Shown here piece by piece: positions 1 through 8,136 of a DNA stretch of 18,985 bases. Below the pieces are notes generated by a model that saw only the letters and a program-made list of their open reading frames with translations, had not been told where the DNA came from and made no database searches. Made by a program: the position numbers and the translations under genes. The DNA is taken from the NCBI GenBank assembly GCA_028709405.1, contig JAQVXB010000004.1:1-18985 (forward strand), given 5' to 3'. Source of the stretch: Candidatus Shapirobacteria bacterium (lineage in GTDB: Bacteria; Patescibacteriota; Microgenomatia; UBA12405). The first letter of the stretch is position 1; every line of letters starts with the position of its first letter.

Positions 1-1
1 A

Positions 2-1702
2 TTAATTTTTATTGATTTTAGAGATTGGAGCGGTAATGTTCAAATCGTAGTTGATGCTAACAATAATCAAAAAGTCCATCAACTAGCTTCAACTATTGGT
101 CTGGAATGGGTAATTGAGGTTGAGGGTAAGGTTGTAAACAGAGAATCAAAAGCTATTAATAAGAAAATTCCAACTGGTTCAATAGAAATTACTTGTGAAA
201 AATTAACTGTTTTAAATAAAAGTGAAGTTTCTCCTTTTCCTTTAGATACAGATGGTACTGAACTTGATGAATCTTTAAGATTAAAGTATCGTTATCTTGA
301 TTTGCGTCGTCCTCGTTTAGCCAAAATAATTAACGATAAACATAAGTACATTCTAGCCGTCAGAAACTGGATGGATAAAAATGCTTTTACTGAAGTTATT
401 ACTCCACTTTTTACCACTACTTCTCCCGAGGGTGCCAGAGACTTTTTAATTCCTTCTCGTATTCACAAAGGCAAGTTTTTTGTCCTTCCTCAGGCTCCTC
501 AACAATTTAAACAGCTTTTAATGGTTTCTGGTGTTGATAAATATTTTCAAATTGCTCCATGTATGCGCGACGAAGATCCCAGGGCTGACCGTCATGCTGG
601 TGCTTTTTATCAAATTGATATTGAAATTAGTTTTCCTACCATTGATAAAATTTTTGCCACCGCCGAAAATTTAATTAAGGAAACTTATCAAGTTATTGCT
701 CCTCAAAAAACCATCGCTAAATTTCCTTTTTCTAGAATTACCTATAAAGAAGCTATGGAGAAGTATGGCAGTGATAAGCCTGATACTCGTTTTGCTTTAG
801 AACTTCAAGATGTTACTGAAATTATTAAAGGTAAAAGTGGATTTAATGTTTTTAATAACGCAGATATTATAAAATGTATTGTCGCTCCAAAATGTGCCGA
901 GTTTAGTAAGACTCAAATTGATAAATTAGAGACCTTAGCCAAAGAAAAAGGTGCCAAAGGTCTGGCTTATACAAAAGTTGTTGATGGTGGATTGGATACT
1001 GGTGTCGCTAGGTTTTTCGATCAAAACCTACAATCAGAAATAATCAAAAATACTTCTGCTAAAGAAGGGGATTTAATTCTTTTTGTTGCCGACAAAAACA
1101 TTATTGTCAATAAAGTTCTTGGTAATGTTCGTCTCATGTTAGGTGATATTTTAAAACTTCGTGATCCTAATGTTTTATATTTCAATTGGATTACTGCTTT
1201 TCCTTTTTATGAAATTAATGATGAAGGTAAATTAGATTTTGGTCACAATCCCTTCTCCATGCCTCAAGGTGGAATGGAATCATTAAAAAATAAAGATCCA
1301 TTAGATATTGAGTCATATCAATATGACCTTACTTTAAATGGTTTTGAATTAGCTTCTGGATCAATTCGTAATCATGAACCAGAAACCTTAGTTAAGGCTT
1401 TTGAAATTGTTGGTTACGGGAGGGAAGAGGTAATTCGTAAATTTGGTGGCATGTATAACGCCTTCCATTATGGTGCCCCACCTCATGGCGGTTGGGCTAT
1501 TGGCTTAGATCGTCTCTTAATGTTGCTTCTAGATGAGCCTAATATTCGTGATATTTATGCTTTCCCTTTAAATTCAAATGGAGTTGATTTACTTATGAAC
1601 GCTCCTAGTGTTATAGATCAAAAACAATTAGACGATGTTGGCTTAATATTAAAACCTGAAATCAAAGCAGCCTTAGAAGAAGATGTCAATTCTCAAGCGT
1701 AA
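2..1702 (+). CDS. aspS: Aspartyl-tRNA synthetase, 5'-truncated by the window edge
   Basis: Class II synthetase that charges tRNA-Asp in the cytoplasm. The reading frame is open from base 2, so the gene enters from outside the window. An apparent TTG start at 302 is only an internal leucine of the conserved YRYLDLRRP segment. Translation from base 2 shows the end of the anticodon-binding OB fold (FIDFRDWSG, then PTGSIEI and SEVSPFPL). Next come class II motif 2 ([14 protein letters not shown] followed by [10 protein letters not shown]), a bacterial-type GAD insertion domain in the middle, and motif 3 ([19 protein letters not shown]). About 566 residues are present of the usual 580-600, so only a short N-terminus is missing. 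The motif 2 region reads [11 protein letters not shown] rather than the RADRQPEFTQ form of E. coli. The last 20 bases overlap the next gene, so the two are probably cotranscribed. Identification is secure; whether it also charges tRNA-Asn cannot be told. Confidence 0.97.
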   Translation, partial: LIFIDFRDWSGNVQIVVDANNNQKVHQLASTIGLEWVIEVEGKVVNRESKAINKKIPTGSIEITCEKLTVLNKSEVSPFPLDTDGTELDESLRLKYRYLDLRRPRLAKIINDKHKYILAVRNWMDKNAFTEVITPLFTTTSPEGARDFLIPSRIHKGKFFVLPQAPQQFKQLLMVSGVDKYFQIAPCMRDEDPRADRHAGAFYQIDIEISFPTIDKIFATAENLIKETYQVIAPQKTIAKFPFSRITYKEAMEKYGSDKPDTRFALELQDVTEIIKGKSGFNVFNNADIIKCIVAPKCAEFSKTQIDKLETLAKEKGAKGLAYTKVVDGGLDTGVARFFDQNLQSEIIKNTSAKEGDLILFVADKNIIVNKVLGNVRLMLGDILKLRDPNVLYFNWITAFPFYEINDEGKLDFGHNPFSMPQGGMESLKNKDPLDIESYQYDLTLNGFELASGSIRNHEPETLVKAFEIVGYGREEVIRKFGGMYNAFHYGAPPHGGWAIGLDRLLMLLLDEPNIRDIYAFPLNSNGVDLLMNAPSVIDQKQLDDVGLILKPEIKAALEEDVNSQA

Positions 1703-2609
1703 ACCATTTGAAACCATCCTTGTTTTTTTAATTTGTTTTTTAAATCTGTTTTGGCTTCCAACCTTTTCTTTTTGGAATATTTATCCCAAAAATTTTCTTT
1801 TTTCTCAAAATAGTAGTTTGATTCAATATCAACATCCAGACAAAATTTATTCCAAATTATCAGAAAAACCAAAATTAAATACTAAACATTATATTTTACT
1901 TGATGTCGCCACTAATACTGTTATTTTATCTCAAAATCCTAATAGTAAAATTTATCCTGCTTCTACTACAAAATTATCAACAGCTTTAACTGCTTTAAAT
2001 ATTTATCCCTTAGATGAAGAGTTAAGAATTAAACAGGAATATAGAGAAGGTAAAATAATGGAACTAAAATTAGACGAAAAAATAAACATAAGATCGCTGG
2101 TTACAGCTCTCTTAGTTTATTCGGCTAATGACGCTGCTTATACTCTAGCCAATCATCATCAAAAAGGGTTGTCGGGTTTTATTGAAGAAATGAATTTAAT
2201 AAATAAAAAATACGGTCTAAAAAATACCAACTTCACTAATTTCGATGGAATCCACAATGAAAATCACTATTCTACTGTTTACGATCTATCACAAATTGCC
2301 AGATTGGCAATTAAGAGTCAAATTGTTTTAGATACTGTTAAACAGAAAGAAATTGTCGTTGAAGATGTCAATAAAACCATTAAACATGAACTTATATCTA
2401 CTAATGAACTATTGGGAGTTATCCCTGAAATTGAAGGCCTTAAAACCGGTTGGACTCCTGAATCAGAGGGGTCTTTTATCGCTTTAATAAATCTAAATGG
2501 TCATTATTTAATTAGTGTGGTTGCTCAAAGTACAGATCGTTTTGCTGACACTAAGAATATAATAGAGTGGGCTAAAAATAATGTTTTTTGGCAATCTTAC
2601 CAACCTTAA
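1683..2609 (+). CDS. D-alanyl-D-alanine carboxypeptidase (peptidase S11, PBP5-like)
   Basis: Serine D,D-carboxypeptidase that trims the terminal D-Ala from peptidoglycan pentapeptides outside the membrane. The 308-residue product has a hydrophobic N-terminal segment (about residues 10-30) acting as signal or anchor. All three penicillin-binding motifs are present in order: S94-T-T-K97 with the nucleophile serine, S147-A-N149, and K254-T-G256. The context [11 protein letters not shown] is typical of the S11 family (usually DGL...). It lacks the extra C-terminal beta domain and amphipathic anchor of E. coli PBP5, so it is a short form tethered, if at all, by its N-terminus. The ATG lies inside the end of aspS (20-base overlap) with only a weak purine run (AGAAGAAG) upstream, suggesting reinitiation or coupling. 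Its stop codon directly abuts the stop codon of the convergent next gene. The family call is firm; the exact paralogue (DacA, DacB or DacF) is not assignable. Confidence 0.94.
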   Translation: MSILKRKPFETILVFLICFLNLFWLPTFSFWNIYPKNFLFSQNSSLIQYQHPDKIYSKLSEKPKLNTKHYILLDVATNTVILSQNPNSKIYPASTTKLSTALTALNIYPLDEELRIKQEYREGKIMELKLDEKINIRSLVTALLVYSANDAAYTLANHHQKGLSGFIEEMNLINKKYGLKNTNFTNFDGIHNENHYSTVYDLSQIARLAIKSQIVLDTVKQKEIVVEDVNKTIKHELISTNELLGVIPEIEGLKTGWTPESEGSFIALINLNGHYLISVVAQSTDRFADTKNIIEWAKNNVFWQSYQP

Positions 2610-3653
2610 TTATTTTGCAATATATTTATCTATTACCGCCGGTACAAAAGCGACAAAATTATTATCACCTTTAAAAATATAAATTGGTTGTACATATTGA
2701 GTTAAAGTTATCGGCTCATAATAAGCTAATTTTACTTCTCTGATAACTACCTCTTTTGAACTTATATCTGATGATGGCCAATAATTTCCTAATTTCAAAT
2801 CTTCCATTGCTTGTTCTACAGTCTTTATTGGATAAGTAGAAAAAGATTCTCTATCTATATCAGCGTATTTGAAATTAGCTTCAATTATTTGTTTATCGTT
2901 ATTATTCGAACCAGATATCAATACTGAAACTGAAGCCTCTCCCGATTGCGGTGAAGTTATCTCCCATTTGTCGTCCAATTTTTTTCGATAAAAATCAACT
3001 CTAACCACATTTGCTTCAGATTGGGCCAAGACCGATTTTAAAGTTCCATCAGCAATTTTCCAGTAACTTACCTTCTTTTCACCATCCTTCAAATCACTAG
3101 AATATTTGTTACCTGATTGTAAAAAAGATGACGCTATTGTTAGAGCTTTGTCTTTGTTGGGTACATTTTTGGCTTCCAAAATTAACTGATCTTCTAAATA
3201 TGGATATCTTAATTTAAAATCACCCTCTAATACATTTATCATTAATGTCTTATTGTTTTTATCATTTTTAAATTCATATACACCCTCGCTTATTTCAGTA
3301 GAATCACCTTCAAAACCAAATTGTTTTGCTATTTTTTTACCTTCTTCAAAAGCTAGAATTTTTGTTGTCGATCTATATATAATATAAACCTTAGTTTGAT
3401 CACTAAAAACAGGAATTTTATCATTACTAAATTCAAAATTAAAATTTTTCTTTTCAAATCTTTTTTCTGGAAAAACAATCTTAGGCAAAGCTCCATATCT
3501 AACCGTTGGTGGAATGTATTTTGGATGAGCTACATTATAAGCTCTAATTAAAGTTGAAGCTATTGACCATAAAAGAAAAAAGGCTATCAATCCAGATCCA
3601 CCATACTTTATTATTTTTCTGCTAATATCAGCAACATAGGTTAAAGAAGACAT
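2610..3653 (-). CDS. Single-pass membrane protein of unknown function
   Basis: I do not recognise this 347-residue protein. It has a short N-terminal cytoplasmic or amphipathic segment and one clear membrane helix (about residues 17-38). A long polar domain follows that should lie outside the membrane. The ectodomain is rich in predicted beta segments and ends with a pattern (LAYYEP, then YVQPIYIFKG, then FVAFVPAV) that recalls the C-termini of YycH/YycI-like or PepSY-like sensor proteins. That is a resemblance of pattern only. No catalytic motif is visible. Codon and base use match the neighbours. The gene is divergent from gltX across a 33-base gap that contains both promoters, and it converges tail to tail with the carboxypeptidase gene with no spacer. 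Its ATG follows a TAAAAT hexamer by 6 bases, which supports this start. Confidence 0.85.
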   Translation of the reverse strand: MSSLTYVADISRKIIKYGGSGLIAFFLLWSIASTLIRAYNVAHPKYIPPTVRYGALPKIVFPEKRFEKKNFNFEFSNDKIPVFSDQTKVYIIYRSTTKILAFEEGKKIAKQFGFEGDSTEISEGVYEFKNDKNNKTLMINVLEGDFKLRYPYLEDQLILEAKNVPNKDKALTIASSFLQSGNKYSSDLKDGEKKVSYWKIADGTLKSVLAQSEANVVRVDFYRKKLDDKWEITSPQSGEASVSVLISGSNNNDKQIIEANFKYADIDRESFSTYPIKTVEQAMEDLKLGNYWPSSDISSKEVVIREVKLAYYEPITLTQYVQPIYIFKGDNNFVAFVPAVIDKYIAK

Positions 3654-3659
3654 AAAAAT

Positions 3660-3665
3660 ATTTTA
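3660..3665 (-). promoter_or_regulatory. -10 element of the 347-aa membrane protein gene
   Basis: TAAAAT on the minus strand, 6 bases before the ATG at 3653, with TG directly preceding it. Transcription would begin at or within a base or two of the ATG, giving a leaderless mRNA. No -35 match is visible. It lies 10 bases from the opposed gltX hexamer. Confidence 0.55.
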
Positions 3666-3675
3666 CACTAAATGG

Positions 3676-3681
3676 TAAAAT
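3676..3681 (+). promoter_or_regulatory. Extended -10 element of gltX
   Basis: TGGTAAAAT (TGn plus TAAAAT) at 3673-3681, ending 5 bases before the ATG at 3687. The alternative ATG at 3672 lies inside this element, so the promoter argues for the downstream start and a leaderless transcript. Confidence 0.6.
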
Positions 3682-3686
3682 TAGCC

Positions 3687-5117
3687 ATGATCGACAATAA
3701 AATTGTTAGAACCAGAATTGCTCCTAGTCCTACCGGAGAACTTCATATTGGAACCCTAAGAACTCTTCTTTATGATTATGCTTTGGCCAAAAAATACAAT
3801 GGCCAATTTATTTTTCGTCTCGAAGATACTGATCAAAAACGTTATATTCAAGGTTCTGAAATTAGATTATTAGAAACAATTAAAGATTATGGCTTATCTT
3901 GGGATGAAGGGCCCGATATTGGTGGTCCCTATGGTCCCTACGTTCAAACTGAACGTCTTGAAATTTATAATAAATATATTAAAGAATTATTAGATAAAGG
4001 ATTTGCTTATTATTGTTTTTGTACTCAAGAAAGATTAGATAATCTTCGTGCTACTCAAAAGTCTCAAAAACTTCTTCCTCGTTACGATCAACATTGTCTT
4101 AATTTATCTAAAAAGGATATTCAAAAAAACCTTGATAATAAAATTCCTTATACTATTCGTTTAGTTGTCCCTAAAAATGAAACTATAGTTTTTGAAGATT
4201 TAATTAGAGGAAAGATTAAATTTAATACTAACGAAATTGATGACCAAGTTTTAATTAAATCAAATGGAATTCCTACTTATCATTTCGCTGCTGTTATTGA
4301 CGATCATCTAATGAAAATTACTCACGTTTTTCGTGGCGAAGAATGGTTAACTTCTACTCCAAAACATCTTTTACTTTATCGTTATTTTGGCTGGGAAACA
4401 CCACAATTTGCCCATCTTACTGTTTTATTAAATCCTGATGGTAAAGGAAAAATGAGCAAAAGATCAGGGTCAACTCATGCTAGAACCTTTTTAGAAGAAG
4501 GGTATCTGCCAGAAGCCATGCTTAATTTCTTAATGCTTCTTGGTTGGAATCCAGGCAATAACCAAGAGTTTTTTACTCTAGATGAATTTATTAAAGCTTT
4601 TAGTCTTGAACATCTTCACAAAAAAGCTCCCACTTTTGACCGAAAAAAATTAGATTATTTTAATGGTTATTATCTTCGTCAAAAATCAGATCAAGAATTA
4701 TCTGTTTTATTTAAAAAATTTTTACCCCAAGCTTCAGATGATCAAATAAAAATTTTAATACCGATTCTAAAAGAAAGAATTACTAAATTATCTGATCTAC
4801 AAACCCAAACCAAATTTTTATTTGAAGACGTTGACTATCAAAAAGACCTTTTACTAAAAAAAGGAACTGATCCAAAATTAGCCATCGAAATGCTTCAAAA
4901 ATCAAAAGAATTAATTAAAAAATATTTTTCTAATTTATCAGAAAATTTATTAAATTTAATTAAAGAAAATAATTGGAATACTGGTGAGTTTTTTATGGTC
5001 TTTCGAGTTGCTATTTGTGGTTCAGAATTTACTCCACCAGTTGTTGATTGTTTACCAGCCCTGGGTCAAGAGAAAACTCTAAGAAAAATAGACATAGCTA
5101 TTGCCAAAATTAATTAG
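3687..5117 (+). CDS. gltX: Glutamyl-tRNA synthetase
   Basis: Class I synthetase that charges tRNA-Glu, and possibly also tRNA-Gln where GlnRS is absent. From the chosen ATG it has 476 residues, normal for bacterial GltX. The N-terminus carries the signature RIAPSPTGELHIGT (the HIGH motif is H20-I-G-T23). The zinc-ribbon region has CFC (starting near residue 110) and HC (near 136). FRGEEWLTSTP precedes the KMSKR loop (K255-R259), and a helical anticodon-binding domain fills the C-terminus. An in-frame ATG at 3672 would add five residues, but it sits inside a TGGTAAAAT promoter-like element, so 3687 is preferred. Whether the enzyme is discriminating cannot be read from these motifs. A tRNA-Gln gene at 16299-16369 makes the question relevant if the genome lacks GlnRS. 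The stop is 21 bases before the next gene, which has its own -10 hexamer. Confidence 0.97.
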   Translation: MIDNKIVRTRIAPSPTGELHIGTLRTLLYDYALAKKYNGQFIFRLEDTDQKRYIQGSEIRLLETIKDYGLSWDEGPDIGGPYGPYVQTERLEIYNKYIKELLDKGFAYYCFCTQERLDNLRATQKSQKLLPRYDQHCLNLSKKDIQKNLDNKIPYTIRLVVPKNETIVFEDLIRGKIKFNTNEIDDQVLIKSNGIPTYHFAAVIDDHLMKITHVFRGEEWLTSTPKHLLLYRYFGWETPQFAHLTVLLNPDGKGKMSKRSGSTHARTFLEEGYLPEAMLNFLMLLGWNPGNNQEFFTLDEFIKAFSLEHLHKKAPTFDRKKLDYFNGYYLRQKSDQELSVLFKKFLPQASDDQIKILIPILKERITKLSDLQTQTKFLFEDVDYQKDLLLKKGTDPKLAIEMLQKSKELIKKYFSNLSENLLNLIKENNWNTGEFFMVFRVAICGSEFTPPVVDCLPALGQEKTLRKIDIAIAKIN

Positions 5118-5126
5118 TAAATTTGT

Positions 5127-5132
5127 TACACT
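5127..5132 (+). promoter_or_regulatory. Extended -10 element before the PT-rich surface protein
   Basis: TGTTACACT at 5124-5132 (TGn plus TACACT) ends 6 bases before the GTG start at 5139. It lies just after the gltX stop and supports both the GTG start and an independent leaderless transcript for the surface cluster. Confidence 0.55.
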
Positions 5133-5138
5133 TATATT

Positions 5139-5912
5139 GTGTTATTTTTACTATTTATCTGCTTTTATTTTTTCTCGTTTCAAATTTTTGCTGCTCCCAC
5201 TGTTATTATAAATTCAGTTCCAGATGTAATTACTGCCGGTACCACCTTTCCTATTTCTTTTACTGTAAACGAAGCCAGTAGTAGTGCTAGTTACTTTTAT
5301 AAATTCTTTGGTGGAGTTGATAGTGATGTTTATTCAATAAGGACTAATCCAAATCTTTCATATACTAGTGCTTGGATTAATTTTCCTTCAATTACTTTAG
5401 ATCCAATCAGTGATAATATTTTTAACGGCTATGCTTACATAAATTCTGATACCGCGACTAATATCTTAAATTTAAAAGTTAAAATTGCCTCAACTAATAA
5501 TACTAGTATTAGTGTCACCAGCCCTTCTTTTTCTATTGATGTCGTTTCTGCTCCACCAACTCCAACCCCCACTTTAATTCCAACTAATAAGCCGACCAAC
5601 ACTCCAACTCCAACTCTTATCCCAACCCTAATTCCAACAAAAATTCTATTGCCAACCCCCACTCCAACTCCAGCTCCTTTACCTATAACCATAATACCAA
5701 CAACCATAACCGAAGCAACGGAATCTTATGAAAGTACTCTTTCTGCTTCTCCGACTGATGAAATTTATCCAACTGAAATTCCACCTATTAACGGTTCTAT
5801 TCTTGGTGAGAACAGTAAGACTAAACAAAATTTAATTCCTTTAATTTTTATTATTTTAGGTGGCCTTCTCTTGATGACCCCGCTAATTATTAGTAAAATT
5901 AAAAAACAGTGA
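5139..5912 (+). CDS. Secreted PT-rich protein with C-terminal membrane anchor
   Basis: Unrecognised surface protein of 257 residues with a clear exported architecture. It has a signal peptide (residues 1-18, ending FAA) and a beta-rich, Ser/Thr/Asn-rich ectodomain (about 20-135). A proline-threonine linker follows (about 139-190, repeats such as TPTPTLIPT), probably a wall-spanning stalk. The C-terminus has a membrane helix (about 232-252) and a basic tail (KIKKQ). The motif GSILGENS sits a few residues before the terminal helix. Motif, hydrophobic helix and positive tail together resemble a tripartite sorting signal, though no LPXTG is present. The GTG start is chosen because the signal peptide begins there and a TACACT hexamer lies 6 bases upstream. 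The stop overlaps the GTG of the VanZ-like gene by 4 bases. Function unknown; adhesion or surface display is a guess. Confidence 0.85.
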   Translation: MLFLLFICFYFFSFQIFAAPTVIINSVPDVITAGTTFPISFTVNEASSSASYFYKFFGGVDSDVYSIRTNPNLSYTSAWINFPSITLDPISDNIFNGYAYINSDTATNILNLKVKIASTNNTSISVTSPSFSIDVVSAPPTPTPTLIPTNKPTNTPTPTLIPTLIPTKILLPTPTPTPAPLPITIIPTTITEATESYESTLSASPTDEIYPTEIPPINGSILGENSKTKQNLIPLIFIILGGLLLMTPLIISKIKKQ

Positions 5913-6265
5913 AAAAAATACTTCGTTTTTTACCAGCAATTATTTGGATGGCTATTATCTTTTATTTTTCTTCTCGCCAAACAGTTGGCATTGGCACTAA
6001 CCAAACCGATCGGTTTTTAATTCTTAAGTCATTTCATCTTATTGAATATGCTTTTCTTGCAATTTTACTTTTTCTAGCTATCTCTAAAAAAAATGTAGTT
6101 ATTTTAATTGCCTATTTATACGCTGTATCAGATGAAATTCATCAACATTTTATACCTGGCCGAACTGGTCTTTTTCGCGATACCCTTATTGATTTAATTG
6201 GTATTTTAATTGGTGTTTATATTTACAATAAAGTTTTGAAAAAAAAGTTAAATCCTTTATACTGA
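5909..6265 (+). CDS. VanZ-like membrane protein
   Basis: Small integral membrane protein of 118 residues with about four hydrophobic segments. It carries the VanZ family signature: an early FSS motif after the first helix, a central HxxEY (HLIEYAFLA), and the conserved block SDEIHQHFIPGR followed by DTLIDLIGILIG. VanZ of enterococci gives low-level teicoplanin resistance by an unresolved mechanism; most chromosomal members have no known role. The GTG start overlaps the preceding stop in a GTGA arrangement, so the two genes are translationally coupled. No Shine-Dalgarno is visible. The final codons contain the TATACT hexamer that seems to drive the next gene. Family call is firm, function open. 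Confidence 0.92.
   Translation: MKKILRFLPAIIWMAIIFYFSSRQTVGIGTNQTDRFLILKSFHLIEYAFLAILLFLAISKKNVVILIAYLYAVSDEIHQHFIPGRTGLFRDTLIDLIGILIGVYIYNKVLKKKLNPLY
6258..6263 (+). promoter_or_regulatory. -10 element of the CAP-domain gene, inside the VanZ gene end
   Basis: TATACT formed by the last codons and the stop of the VanZ-like gene, ending 6 bases before the GTG at 6270. It supports a GTG-initiated leaderless transcript. No TGn extension or -35 element. Confidence 0.5.
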
Positions 6266-6269
6266 TATT

Positions 6270-7169
6270 GTGTTGAAAAAAATTTGGACTCATTATTTTT
6301 TACCTCAGGAGAGAAATAATCATCGCGCTAGTTTATTAAAGCCAAATTTCCTTCTTTTCTTTTTAATTCTATATCTCTTTAATCAATCATTAATTAAAAC
6401 TCTAGTAACTTTTAAACCAGGTATTTTAGGTTATTCTTCCGAAATAACTTACCAAAAAGTTTTAGATCAAACAAACGAAGAAAGGAAAAAGGCTGGTCTT
6501 AATTCCTTAAAATATAGTTCTATACTTTCCGATTCAGCCAAAAAGAAAGCCGAAGACATGTTTAAAAATGATTATTGGGCTCATAATTCACCCCAAGGCA
6601 AAACTCCTTGGACTTTTTTTGATATGGCTGGTTATAAATATTCCGTCGCTGGAGAAAATTTAGCCAAAGATTTTTATGATACCAATTCTTTAATTAAAGC
6701 TTGGATGAATTCTCCGACCCACAAAGACAATATCGTTCACCAAAGATATCAAGAGATTGGTATAGCGGTTGTCAACGGTACTTTAGGTGGTATAAAAACC
6801 ACTTTAGTTGTTCAGCATTTTGGTACTCCTCTTGTGGCTCAAGTCAATACTCAACCAAAAAATACTACTAAAATAGAACCTATTAACAACCCTCAAAAAG
6901 TCGAAACTCCTGTAGTGGATAATTCCCCTGAGTTAATCTCAACTGAAATATTATCTGAAAGTAGTGACAAAATGGTTAGTCCTTTAGCAATCAGTAAAAT
7001 TTTTAGTTCCATTATTTTTGTTGTTTTAGTTGTAGTTCTCTTCATCGATGGTTTTATTACTCTTAAAAACAATACTCATCGATTAACCGGTTCCACTGTT
7101 GGCCATATTGGTTTTTTGATTTTTATCTTTTTATTAATGTTATATAATCAACAAGGGAGTATTTTTTAA
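6270..7169 (+). CDS. CAP/SCP-domain surface protein with terminal membrane helices
   Basis: Membrane-tethered extracellular protein of 299 residues. Residues 26-46 form an N-terminal helix, followed by the junction FKPGILGYSSE. Residues about 64-185 are a CAP (CRISP/antigen 5/PR-1; YkwD-like) domain: TNEERKKAGL, then WAHNSPQGKTPW, then AGENLA, then SPTHKDNI, then GIAVV. The usual cavity residues are present (H105, E129, H151). A Pro/Asn/Thr-rich linker (190-235) leads to two C-terminal membrane helices (about 244-265 and 278-292). Bacterial CAP proteins are poorly understood; roles in wall processing or surface binding are proposed. The GTG start (GTG TTG AAA AAA) follows a TATACT hexamer by 6 bases. 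The stop overlaps the next ATG by one base (TAATG). Confidence 0.92.
   Translation: MLKKIWTHYFLPQERNNHRASLLKPNFLLFFLILYLFNQSLIKTLVTFKPGILGYSSEITYQKVLDQTNEERKKAGLNSLKYSSILSDSAKKKAEDMFKNDYWAHNSPQGKTPWTFFDMAGYKYSVAGENLAKDFYDTNSLIKAWMNSPTHKDNIVHQRYQEIGIAVVNGTLGGIKTTLVVQHFGTPLVAQVNTQPKNTTKIEPINNPQKVETPVVDNSPELISTEILSESSDKMVSPLAISKIFSSIIFVVLVVVLFIDGFITLKNNTHRLTGSTVGHIGFLIFIFLLMLYNQQGSIF
7153..7159 (+). promoter_or_regulatory. Shine-Dalgarno-like sequence of the 86-aa gene
   Basis: AAGGGAG, 9 bases before the ATG at 7169. It is the only clear Shine-Dalgarno-like stretch I see before a gene here, and it precedes a gene internal to an operon. That contrasts with the promoter-proximal genes, which appear leaderless. 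Confidence 0.4.
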
Positions 7170-7429
7170 TGATTATTCCAAAAGAAGTCAGAAAAAAACC
7201 AGTAGAATACCTTTCTCTTTTTGTTATCTTTTTAGTCTTCTTTTTTCTTTATTTTTTCATTGATGATAATCAATTTAAAAGATGGATTATTTACAGTGCT
7301 GGCATAGTTTATTTTTGTTGGAGTCTATATCATCATTATAAAAGAGGGGATTTACAACTATCGATTGTCATTGAATATCTACTAATCATTTTAATTGGAA
7401 TTGTTTTTATTTCTGGAACCCTTTTTTAA
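7169..7429 (+). CDS. Small three-helix membrane protein, function unknown
   Basis: Hypothetical 86-residue protein, mostly hydrophobic, with three probable membrane helices (about 13-31, 38-55 and 63-84). Charged turns lie between them (DDNQFKR and HHYKRGD). No family motif is recognised. The ATG overlaps the stop of the CAP gene by one base and has a Shine-Dalgarno-like AAGGGAG upstream, so it is likely the second gene of that operon and may work with the CAP protein at the membrane. Its 3' end overlaps the convergent trmD gene by 23 bases. Confidence 0.8.
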   Translation: MIIPKEVRKKPVEYLSLFVIFLVFFFLYFFIDDNQFKRWIIYSAGIVYFCWSLYHHYKRGDLQLSIVIEYLLIILIGIVFISGTLF

Positions 7430-8099
7430 TTTGATCTCTCTGCCAGTCTTTTATTTTTTTTGGATCACCACTAATTAATACTTTTGGAACCTTATAGCCC
7501 ATAAATTCTTGAGGTCTGGTATATTGTGGATATTCTACTGTTCTAATTTTTTTACCATCAATTTCAATTTCAGACCAACTTTCAATTTTATTTGATTCAT
7601 CTTTACCTAAAACTCCTGGTACTAATCTAGTCACCGCATCAGCCACCACCATTGCTGGTAGTTCACCTCCAGTCAATACATAGTCACCTATCGATATTTC
7701 CTCATTTACCATATAATCAGACACTCTTTGATCAAACCCTTCATAATGTCCAGCAATTAAAATTAAATTATCCAATTTAGCTAATTCTTCAGCTTTTGTT
7801 TGATCAAATCTCTGACCTCTGGCCGACATTAAAATTATTCTTCTCTTTTTATTAGGAATTAGAAATTGGTCATTAGTAATTTTCTTTAACACTTTATATA
7901 CCGGTTCTACTCTAATTAGCATTCCCACATCACCGCCAAATGGTTTATCGTCAACCGATCCATAATTATCAATTGCAAAATCTCTCAAATTATGAATTTT
8001 TAAATCAATTATTTTCTTTTTTATAGCCCGATTTATAATGCTTTCATTAAAAGGGGATTTAAACATTTTAGGGAACAATGTGACGATATCTATCTTCAT
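7407..8099 (-). CDS. trmD: tRNA (guanine-N1-)-methyltransferase TrmD
   Basis: SPOUT-class enzyme that makes m1G37 in tRNAs reading CNN and related codons, preventing +1 frameshifts; nearly universal in bacteria. The 230-residue product has the full family pattern. It opens MKIDIVTLFPKMF, with the PFGGDVGM loop (54-60) and the trefoil-knot segment SIGDYVLTGGELPAM (136-150). ADAVTRLVPGVLG (153-165) contains the probable catalytic aspartate D154, and EYPQYTRPQEFMG lies near residues 189-201. GHYEGFDQR (117-125) has H118 where GRYEG is usual. The ATG follows TGATAAAAT by 6 bases on the minus strand. It is divergent from the glycosyltransferase across 37 bases and overlaps the upstream small membrane protein gene tail to tail by 23 bases. 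Secure call. Confidence 0.97.
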   Translation of the reverse strand: MKIDIVTLFPKMFKSPFNESIINRAIKKKIIDLKIHNLRDFAIDNYGSVDDKPFGGDVGMLIRVEPVYKVLKKITNDQFLIPNKKRRIILMSARGQRFDQTKAEELAKLDNLILIAGHYEGFDQRVSDYMVNEEISIGDYVLTGGELPAMVVADAVTRLVPGVLGKDESNKIESWSEIEIDGKKIRTVEYPQYTRPQEFMGYKVPKVLISGDPKKIKDWQRDQIKKGFQK

Positions 8100-8105
8100 A
8101 CCAAT

Positions 8106-8111
8106 ATTTTA
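8106..8111 (-). promoter_or_regulatory. Extended -10 element of trmD
   Basis: TGATAAAAT (TGn plus TAAAAT) on the minus strand at 8114-8106, ending 6 bases before the ATG at 8099. Predicts a leaderless trmD mRNA. It faces the glycosyltransferase hexamer 10 bases away. Confidence 0.6.
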
Positions 8112-8121
8112 TCATTTGAGA

Positions 8122-8127
8122 TATACT
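8122..8127 (+). promoter_or_regulatory. -10 element of the glycosyltransferase gene
   Basis: TATACT, 9 bases before the ATG at 8137, in the 37-base gap shared with trmD. Transcription should start only about 2-4 bases before the ATG. Confidence 0.5.
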
Positions 8128-8136
8128 TTTCTTAAT

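Noticed and set aside
302..1702. aspS starting at TTG 302
   Set aside because: The frame is open to base 2 and codes for conserved AspRS sequence (OB fold, YRYLDLRRP) across 302; the gene is cut by the window edge.
5435..5707. Minus-strand ORF rich in Val-Gly
   Set aside because: It is the antisense shadow of the Pro-Thr repeats of the surface protein.
8038..8136. N-terminal extension of the glycosyltransferase from 8038
   Set aside because: It runs through the trmD start and the shared promoter region and adds no conserved sequence; ATG 8137 fits the family N-terminus.
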